NCBI GenBank assembly: GCA_902489475.1
Contig: CABUAH010000034.1
Span: forward strand, 1-19,969
From: an uncultured Oscillospiraceae bacterium
Lineage (GTDB): Bacteria; Bacillota; Clostridia; Oscillospirales; Ruminococcaceae
Length of the DNA stretch: 19,969 nt
Reading direction: 5' to 3'
Part shown: piece after piece, positions 15,601 to 19,969 of the stretch
Numbering within the stretch: position 1 is the stretch's first letter
Layout: each line of letters starts with the position of its first letter
Program-made: the position numbers and the translations under genes
Notes under the pieces: model-generated
What the model saw: only the letters and a program-made list of their open reading frames with translations
What the model was told of the DNA's origin: nothing
Database searches by the model: none

Positions 15601-17659
15601 TCCCAAAATCAGCGATTCCGTCAGAACCTACTGTAGCAGTTTTATTAACTGATATTCCGCCGTAGCTTCTACCTGAAAGCGTAAACTGAATACCCTCGTA
15701 GTTCTTTGTACCGTCCTCGTTTATCTTTCTAACTTTTCCTACACCGGTCATGTATTTATTGGTTACTGTGCTAGCAGCCGGATTGGAGCCGGTGTTAGAT
15801 GCGGTTACAGTAACCTTTGAATTGCTTGCAAGAGTATACACATCAGACATTTTATATCCTGTTGCTTTCCATCCGCCGTTTGCATAGTTATGATGTACGT
15901 TTGTATTGACCTCTTCAAGTTGATAGTTTCCTGCCGGCAATCCTCGGATAACGATTGTGCCGCCTGAGCTAAGCTTAAACGCTTGAGCGTGAGATCCGTT
16001 GGAAATATCAAATCTTCCCATAGAAGCATCGCATGATGCGCTTGTGTCGTTTTTCTTTGCGAAATGCCTGAAAGTATATATACCGTCTGCTTCCTTAGCT
16101 GCTACAACGTATAAGCTGCCGCCCCAATCGAGGCTCTTAACACGGAATCTTGCTGAATAATTAAGGTCTCTTTTAGCCAACGAATATGCGTTAGAGCCGG
16201 TTATCTCGCTGACTGCCGGAACAGCCTTACCGTCGTTATACTCGCTCGCCTGGAACTGCTTTGTAATTTTTAAGTTTCCGTAACGAAAATCGTTAGTCAT
16301 TGTTACGCTTGACGACTTACCGGCCGAAGTCGAAACTGTTTGCGCAGATGCAAGAGCGAAATTCGTACTTAATTTTTTATTAGCAAATGCTGCGTTTCCA
16401 ACTGTTGGCGTTACATCTACTTCTTGTATCGTGTATTTGTCGATCGGAAGGTTTGAAATAGAGAACTGACCTTTAGAGTTCAGCTTAAATTGAGTTGCTG
16501 TATTTGATGTTCCCGAATATGTATACGAGCCGGCAGTAGCTGTTGATTTTACATTTACGTATTTACCGCTTGAATTTTTAACCGTAAATCTTGCTTGTCC
16601 GTTTACAAGATTAATAACAGCCCTACGCATATACTGCTCGTTACTTGCGGATGACGTATCGAGTAACGCTGCCGTATAGTTCCATGTTGTTCTGTCGCCG
16701 TCAGAAACTCCAGACATATACGGGAATGTGACTTTTTTGGTGACGGTGAGCTGCGTCTGAGGTGCAACATTTAGGCGGAAAGTGGTTGGGTCAAAACGCA
16801 TAGAAAACATCATATTTTGTATGTTTTTATTTGAGCCTTTCCACTTGATATACATCCAGCTGTTATCAGAGGAAGAAATTGTTTTTCCGTACTGATTACA
16901 CTGCGTTATTCCTTGAATACGGGTATCAAACGTCACATTGCTTGAATTACAATTGGCTGTAGCTGTAACGGTTAAGTTATTAGATCCATAGGTATGAGTG
17001 AATTCCACACCATTTACAATTTTATCAAAAGTAGGATAATACTGAAGAACTTTGTTAGTATCGGTTATTGTCTTAGACGCTGAACCAATATTTATTGTGC
17101 TATTATGAAATGAAACATTTCTGTTTACTCCATAATATCTATCGTATATAGTTTCTATATTTTGCTTAAAATTAGAATCAAGCGTAAAGCCGGTACCAGG
17201 ATCTTTACCGCCGTTAAGCTCAGTCCATACAAGAAGCTGTGTTTGGTGCATATCATATGCTGCCGTACCTTTCTTGTTCCAGTTAGCTGTTACATTGTCG
17301 GGATATGCATCTCCCCATTTTGCACTATAGCCCAGGTAAATGTATCTTGATACCTTTTGATACTCAGCGTCAGACCTTACATATTTGATAAAGTCATTTG
17401 TTGAATTAAATGAACCACTTGGTGACGGCGCTCCGAAATCCAAGCAAAAAGCCGCATATTTCTTGCCGTTATACTTTGCCCAATGCAGCATTCCGCCGGT
17501 TGTTCCTGCGTAATTATCATAACCAAACTCTGCTCCGTTTGCTTCAGTGATGCTGTATGCAGCAGAAGCTGTAATAGCCGGCAAAGATGAACATATCATG
17601 GTTATTCCTATTGCCAGTGACGACAACAGTGGCACAATTCTTTTCTTGAAAATATTCAT
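12680..17659 (-). CDS. Cell-wall-anchored thioester adhesin with eleven SpaA/Cna_B modules
   Basis: This 1659-residue protein is read from ATG 17659, which has GGAGAAAGGAAAAG before it; an in-frame TTG at 17749 has no such site. The signal peptide ends near ITASA-AY (residue 33). Residues about 35-155 form a thioester domain: Cys72 in AFCLD and Gln141 in QLLVW are the pair expected to form an internal Cys-Gln thioester, used by Gram-positive adhesins to bond covalently to host amines. A spacer of about 150 residues leads to eleven SpaA/Cna_B modules starting near 303, 460, 640, 737, 850, 951, 1050, 1148, 1320, 1413 and 1507; the last three are SpaA-like with an E-box (REYDAPDGY type). A Thr/Pro linker, TPHTG (about 1620), a hydrophobic helix and a RRKEK tail form the sorting signal. 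Module 8 has an acidic insertion. The anchoring sortase is not in the window. Confidence 0.92.
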   Translation of the reverse strand: MNIFKKRIVPLLSSLAIGITMICSSLPAITASAAYSITEANGAEFGYDNYAGTTGGMLHWAKYNGKKYAAFCLDFGAPSPSGSFNSTNDFIKYVRSDAEYQKVSRYIYLGYSAKWGDAYPDNVTANWNKKGTAAYDMHQTQLLVWTELNGGKDPGTGFTLDSNFKQNIETIYDRYYGVNRNVSFHNSTINIGSASKTITDTNKVLQYYPTFDKIVNGVEFTHTYGSNNLTVTATANCNSSNVTFDTRIQGITQCNQYGKTISSSDNSWMYIKWKGSNKNIQNMMFSMRFDPTTFRLNVAPQTQLTVTKKVTFPYMSGVSDGDRTTWNYTAALLDTSSASNEQYMRRAVINLVNGQARFTVKNSSGKYVNVKSTATAGSYTYSGTSNTATQFKLNSKGQFSISNLPIDKYTIQEVDVTPTVGNAAFANKKLSTNFALASAQTVSTSAGKSSSVTMTNDFRYGNLKITKQFQASEYNDGKAVPAVSEITGSNAYSLAKRDLNYSARFRVKSLDWGGSLYVVAAKEADGIYTFRHFAKKNDTSASCDASMGRFDISNGSHAQAFKLSSGGTIVIRGLPAGNYQLEEVNTNVHHNYANGGWKATGYKMSDVYTLASNSKVTVTASNTGSNPAASTVTNKYMTGVGKVRKINEDGTKNYEGIQFTLSGRSYGGISVNKTATVGSDGIADFGTLPCGQYNIAETYIPPELEAMGYTLSTSKQTITISNGKTNTVSFVNNAVTGTIQVQKKYSDGYEFVDGTSFATIEKAAYSGITFTLSGKSDSGLDIEMTAVTDETGLATFENVPTGKYTLNETELPAAIKNFTSLNTKPISAQSKANETTKYTCTNDVKTVPVKIKKVLSDGSTDAVSGITFRIVGNSDASHVYINDLVTDENGETETVYLPATENYYMIVETSIPEEYKQFMKVNKRAIYVDITAEDVESGKVKTFEFENTMLDGSVKVTKKNADGTKFVEGITFALGGTTKSGAEYSETAVTDETGLAMFESVPAGEFTVTEIGLPDDIAEFEILNEDEKAVTVKAAQTSEVEFVNQPKTGYGKFIKTTNDKNDFVAGITFNVKGTSYSGIEIDENFVTGDDGTVIGEFPAGEYTVTEVSMPESYYGFYNLNINQQNVIITDGTTTNVTFENEAIVGKLSIKKVIGEADGFVLTTDADGDGIDAEIESLTESTNEATEESTEASSDGTITTESTESTSEEIITEVANPIENIEFIIESCDAEGNIAPTLSGAIFSEENGNAIHVFTDENGYAKVEESVVNGVTLSGLPAGTFKITEVASSVPAGYLVADPVIVEVKDYAEVGYTTAKVSNKPVALEFTKTDIAASETLPNCGIHIYKADDTENPIFEGFTDENGKIIFNKLEEGKYYIQEFQAPDGYLIDESLVEFEVTSEGGVIKAEMKDKLMVGQIKIIKVDSADHDKVLEDCEIAVYDEDMNEVFRGKTDENGVLLTGDLPLGKYYYKELQAPNSKYVIDENTYEAIIEEHGQIVECIFENTIGKGRIIITKTDVSTGKVIPDCGIEILDENKSVIIQGRTDENGKVEFDNLEVGKYYFREYDAPDGYYINEGLFEFEITENGQTVKGTMTDEAIPEETTTPEEPTTTTPTTPNTSDTPHTGADSNVRSVLAIVLALSTLALVSTVIHIRRKEKNLEK
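14664..15307. repeat. Near-identical 38-base segments in two adhesin modules
   Basis: Positions 14664-14701 and 15270-15307 are identical over 31 bases and differ at one position over 38. They encode AVTDETGLA(M/T)FE in modules 6 and 4 of the thioester adhesin. The identity at DNA level, while the flanks have diverged, points to recent module duplication or gene conversion and gives a site for module loss or gain. Confidence 0.85.
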
Positions 17660-17675
17660 ATTTCTTTTCCTTTCT

Positions 17676-17738
17676 CCGGGTTTCACCGGTAGCTTTATTT
17701 TTCTGTTTTTCCTTTCGTTCCCCCCGTTTCTAACGGGG
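17676..17738 (-). promoter_or_regulatory. Structured 5' leader of the thioester adhesin
   Basis: The leader contains two hairpins on the minus strand: a seven-pair CCCCGTT/AACGGGG stem with a three-base loop (17722-17738) and a CCGG/CCGG stem (17676-17689) next to the ribosome binding site. No known riboswitch was recognised. In the 309-base gap 17660-17968 the remaining content is a possible promoter (17801-17829) and two terminators. Confidence 0.45.
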
Positions 17739-17800
17739 AAATTACACAACGTACACTAACCTCAACTCCTTGCCTTTAATGTTTGACTTTTTAACTCCTA

Positions 17801-17829
17801 TTTATATTATCTGTGAATTTTTAAATCGA
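17801..17829 (-). promoter_or_regulatory. Possible promoter of the thioester adhesin
   Basis: On the minus strand a TATAAA -10 box (17801-17806) lies 17 bases after TCGATT (17824-17829), a weak -35 match. It is placed after both terminators and about 140 bases before the start codon, so position supports it more than sequence. Confidence 0.4.
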
Positions 17830-17846
17830 GAATTTAACGAGAAATC

Positions 17847-17873
17847 AAAAAAGCCAACACAAAAGTGTTAGCT
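17847..17873 (-). terminator. Second hairpin terminator between lipoprotein and adhesin
   Basis: Stem 17852-17860 with 17865-17873 and an AAAA/UUUU loop is followed on the minus strand by six U. The one imperfect pair (17855/17870) is a G.U wobble only in minus-strand RNA. It stands 22 bases after another terminator, so it is either a backup or an attenuator of the adhesin leader. Confidence 0.75.
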
Positions 17874-17891
17874 CCAAAAATACATTATAAG

Positions 17892-17922
17892 AAAAAAGAC
17901 CTAACTGTTTAGTCAGGTCTTT
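17892..17922 (-). terminator. Intrinsic terminator of the lipoprotein gene
   Basis: Twelve-pair stem 17895-17906 with 17911-17922 and a four-base loop, followed on the minus strand by six U. The imperfect pair (17903/17914) is U.G in minus-strand RNA. It lies about 45 bases after the stop codon. Confidence 0.85.
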
Positions 17923-17968
17923 CAAAAAAACAAGATGTTTTTCCTAATCTTATTTTATCTAAATTAAG

Positions 17969-18697
17969 TTAGTCAATAAACAAAGTAGTAAATAAACCAC
18001 AAGCATCGCATTCTGTAATCTCGTAGCCAGTAACACCATCTTCACGATGTGCTATGATATACTCTATAGCCGCCTTTTCTGCTTCTTCATAAGTCTTATG
18101 CCAGCCTATTACACCTACGTCAACTACATGGTGAGTTCCGCCGTCATCGCACCAATAGTTTGTGGTTGTAGCACGTTTGGTTGTCTTTTTTGCAGTTGTT
18201 GTTCTCTTCTTGGTAGTCGTAGCCTTTTTAGTAGTTGCAGCCTTTTTAGTAGTAATTACAGGCTTTTTAGTAATTTTCTTAGCTGTAGTTACAATCGGTT
18301 TATTAGTGGTTGCCCTTGTAGTTACTTTAGTTGAAGCATAGGCAGGGGCAGGGCTTTTATATACAGCCTTTGTAGTAGTAACTTTTGCAGCAGAATTCTT
18401 AGACGTTTGCTTTTGTGTCTTAGCTTTGGTTTTGCCGGATGCTGTAGATTCTGCTTTAGTTTTTTTGCTGACTGAAGTGGTAGTAGTAACCATTGTTGTC
18501 GATTGAGTAATCTCCCCAGAATCGCTCGCCGCTGTGTTTCCTGCACTCTCATTTTCGGTTGCGTTAACTACTGTATTGCTCGAATTATCGGCAGTTGTTT
18601 TGTCCGACTGATCACAACCGGTAAGAGAAACTACTGCTGACGTCAGTACAATTAGTGCTGTGACTATTCTTTTTATTTTGATAGCTTTTGTGTTCAT
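17969..18697 (-). CDS. Lipoprotein with Thr/Lys-rich linker and Cys/His C-terminal domain
   Basis: This 242-residue protein is read from ATG 18697 behind a perfect AAGGAGG; an upstream in-frame start at 18763 has no site. The N-terminus is a lipoprotein signal (KIKR, hydrophobic core, LTGC lipobox with Cys28 as the lipid-modified residue). Residues 35-120 are Ser/Thr/Ala-rich; 125-179 are a TTKK-type repeat that would span the wall and is likely glycosylated or wall-binding because of its strong positive charge. The C-terminal 62 residues form a compact domain with WCDDGGTHH (Cys183, His189, His190), GWHKTYEEAEKAA and ECDACG (Cys230, Cys233), a pattern that could bind zinc. Similar C-terminal domains seem common in Ruminococcus secreted proteins, but I cannot name a function. 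The gene is flanked by terminators on both sides, so it is probably transcribed alone. Confidence 0.82.
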   Translation of the reverse strand: MNTKAIKIKRIVTALIVLTSAVVSLTGCDQSDKTTADNSSNTVVNATENESAGNTAASDSGEITQSTTMVTTTTSVSKKTKAESTASGKTKAKTQKQTSKNSAAKVTTTKAVYKSPAPAYASTKVTTRATTNKPIVTTAKKITKKPVITTKKAATTKKATTTKKRTTTAKKTTKRATTTNYWCDDGGTHHVVDVGVIGWHKTYEEAEKAAIEYIIAHREDGVTGYEITECDACGLFTTLFID

Positions 18698-18813
18698 AAA
18701 GAACCCTCCTTGTAAGAAATATAAATTTTGTGAAGCAGCTCTTTTCACATAGTACAACCGCACCCATTTTCATCTTACATACTCGGTTGAGTCTTTATTA
18801 TTACTGCTTTGTT

Positions 18814-18837
18814 AAAAATGGGACTTTATGTCCCATT
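18814..18837 (-). terminator. Hairpin terminator (GACATAAAGTC core) after the DUF5710 gene
   Basis: Eight-pair stem 18817-18824 with 18830-18837 and loop of five, followed on the minus strand by a U-run. It has the same central GACATAAAGTC as the hairpin at 12613-12633. The lipoprotein start is about 115 bases downstream, which leaves room for a promoter, but none with good boxes was seen in 18698-18813. Confidence 0.75.
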
Positions 18838-18885
18838 GGAAGAACATTGATTGAGTTTACGCCGATTATCTTTCGTAATGATTAT

Positions 18886-19969
18886 TTAGTTTTTTACTTC
18901 CATGGTTTCCTTTAAATAATTTGTCATATCAATTTCATATTTCTTTTTATTTTCCTCTACTTGCTTTAGAATAAAGTAATCGGCATCAATACTTGATAAA
19001 TTTTCTACACCAGTTATCATGTGTTCAAAAGAATCTCGGCTATGCATTCGCCCTCTTAACTCAACAGCACCACAAAGATTATTAAGTTTATACATTTTTA
19101 AATTTTCATCCGTGCCATTAATACATTGATAAAATCCTCGTCTAGGTTCATCTAACTGATGCAAAAAGAAATCTCCTTGAATTGCACCGCAAAACTCACA
19201 TACATTGCACAAATAATAGCCATCATTTAAGCCTTTATAATATTTCTTAAAACGCTGTGAGTAGCTATACTTCAAATTATAGTTGCTCAAAAATTTTGTT
19301 ACGTAATTAGGTGCATACATTAAATATTGAAACAAAATCAATCTTGTAACACATTCTTCAGATTGACCGTAAAATTCTGTATAGAATTCATCCGAAGCTA
19401 AACATACTAAATTAGTTTGCTTTCCGCATCTCCAACAAAGTGCTTTTGTTTCAATCAAATACAAATTATTGCAAACAATGTTAGCGTCCCTATTATTAAA
19501 CCATTTCTTAAATTTAAAATAGTCTAGACTATCAGGTACATACCATTTTTTTAGTTCAGGATCATACTTAGCACCTAAAGCTTTTACCTCATCTTTTTGA
19601 TCATCGCGAACATTTAGATATAACACATTTTCACTGTACTCTTCATTTTGGGAAACCAATATACTACGATCAAGTTCACTTTTTATTCTAGCCAGTTCTA
19701 TTTTTGCTTTATCAAGCCGCTCATATTCTTTTTTTAAAATCTCAGCTTTAACCTTTTCCTTTTCGTCCAAATAACTTTGCAAATCGTTCAAACATTCTTT
19801 AAATTCCTCTTCTAACGACTTAAGCTGATAGTCTAATTCCTTAATTCTTTTATCGTAAGCTTTATCGTAAGCAGTTGTGGCAATGTCAGACTCTTTAATT
19901 GGTTTGGGAGTAACATTCACTTTTCTTTTGCGCTTGAAATGTTCCAATATTTTATCAAGCTTCTCACTA
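18886..19969 (-). CDS. Coiled-coil/DUF5710/Cys-cluster protein, 5' end outside window
   Basis: The frame is open to the window edge. An in-frame TTG at 19947 could be read as a start, but it has no ribosome binding site, and the preceding codons (SEKLDKIL) continue the same helical style, so the gene probably begins outside. Counting from the TTG, residues 30-97 form a charged coiled coil. Residues 107-150 are a DUF5710-type domain with LNVRDDQKDEVKALGAKYDP followed by KKWYVP, a module found in DNA primases and other proteins of plasmids and conjugative elements. Two Cys clusters follow: CWRC (171-174) and CNVCEFC (247-253), which could bind zinc. It has no signal peptide and is cytoplasmic. 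The function is unknown; nucleic-acid transactions are a guess from domain company. A terminator follows about 50 bases after the stop. Confidence 0.78.
   Translation of the reverse strand, partial: SEKLDKILEHFKRKRKVNVTPKPIKESDIATTAYDKAYDKRIKELDYQLKSLEEEFKECLNDLQSYLDEKEKVKAEILKKEYERLDKAKIELARIKSELDRSILVSQNEEYSENVLYLNVRDDQKDEVKALGAKYDPELKKWYVPDSLDYFKFKKWFNNRDANIVCNNLYLIETKALCWRCGKQTNLVCLASDEFYTEFYGQSEECVTRLILFQYLMYAPNYVTKFLSNYNLKYSYSQRFKKYYKGLNDGYYLCNVCEFCGAIQGDFFLHQLDEPRRGFYQCINGTDENLKMYKLNNLCGAVELRGRMHSRDSFEHMITGVENLSSIDADYFILKQVEENKKKYEIDMTNYLKETMEVKN

Noticed and set aside
13382..15665. Plus-strand ORFs of 70-160 codons opposite the thioester adhesin
   Set aside because: Same reasoning: the minus-strand frame has clear domains and the plus frames show only complement-strand bias.
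4876..17659. Cohesin domains in the adhesins that could receive the dockerin
   Set aside because: All repeat modules read as SpaA/Cna_B types with Lys and Glu strands; no cohesin-like module was seen.
17659..17749. A 30-residue N-terminal extension of the thioester adhesin starting at TTG 17749
   Set aside because: There is no ribosome binding site at the TTG, the extension is very basic and would bury the signal peptide; ATG 17659 has a good site and directly starts the signal peptide.
18697..18763. Longer lipoprotein start at 18763
   Set aside because: It would place 22 residues before the lipoprotein signal; ATG 18697 has a perfect AAGGAGG.
1..19969. tRNA, rRNA, integrase, relaxase, sortase or insertion sequence
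   Set aside because: No sequence or product in either strand supports any of these; the mobile-element reading rests on indirect evidence only.

Overview
The window looks like an accessory region from a low-GC gut Firmicute, probably an Oscillospiraceae/Ruminococcus-type bacterium. The evidence is a type I dockerin, Thr/Lys-rich lipoprotein linkers, SpaA/Cna_B-rich surface proteins, SipW-dependent BsaA/TasA-like proteins and consistent GAAAGGA-type ribosome binding sites. No rRNA, tRNA or CRISPR array was seen. All but two genes lie on the minus strand, so transcription runs from high to low coordinates; the exceptions are one small plus-strand gene and one orphan plus-strand terminator.

Layout in order of transcription: (i) a coiled-coil/DUF5710/Cys-cluster protein whose 5' end lies outside the window (18886-19969); (ii) a lipoprotein with a Thr/Lys linker and a Cys/His-rich tail (17969-18697); (iii) a 1659-residue wall-anchored adhesin with an N-terminal thioester domain, eleven SpaA/Cna_B modules and a TPxTG sorting signal (12680-17659); (iv) a small eight-cysteine protein (12355-12579); (v) a secreted protein with an N-terminal dockerin and an unrecognised body (10658-12187), with its own good promoter; (vi) an 1847-residue second SpaA-repeat protein without a sorting signal (4876-10419); (vii) convergent to it, a 58-residue plus-strand ORF sharing its terminator (4645-4821); (viii) a compact five-gene SipW cassette: BsaA-like protein, SipW signal peptidase, a sortase-anchored protein and two more SipW-type substrates (730-4320), with overlapping genes; (ix) the N-terminal part of a winged-helix replication-type protein common on mobile elements (1-517), preceded by a leader peptide overlapping a terminator.

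Together the genes encode a cell-surface coat: two very large adhesins, a dockerin protein, and a fibre cassette with its own signal peptidase and wall anchor. The helix-turn-helix gene, the DUF5710 protein and the small Cys-rich protein suggest that this coat is cargo of an integrative/conjugative element, though no relaxase, integrase or sortase is in the window.

The most unusual signals are non-coding: a leader-peptide attenuator at 541-612; an inverted-repeat-bounded element at 4380-4431 with an AAGTGCGC core resembling some relaxase nick sites; strand-diagnostic wobble pairs in the terminators, which point to an unannotated plus-strand transcript ending at 4532; and composition evidence that the middle of the second adhesin has a different history from its ends.
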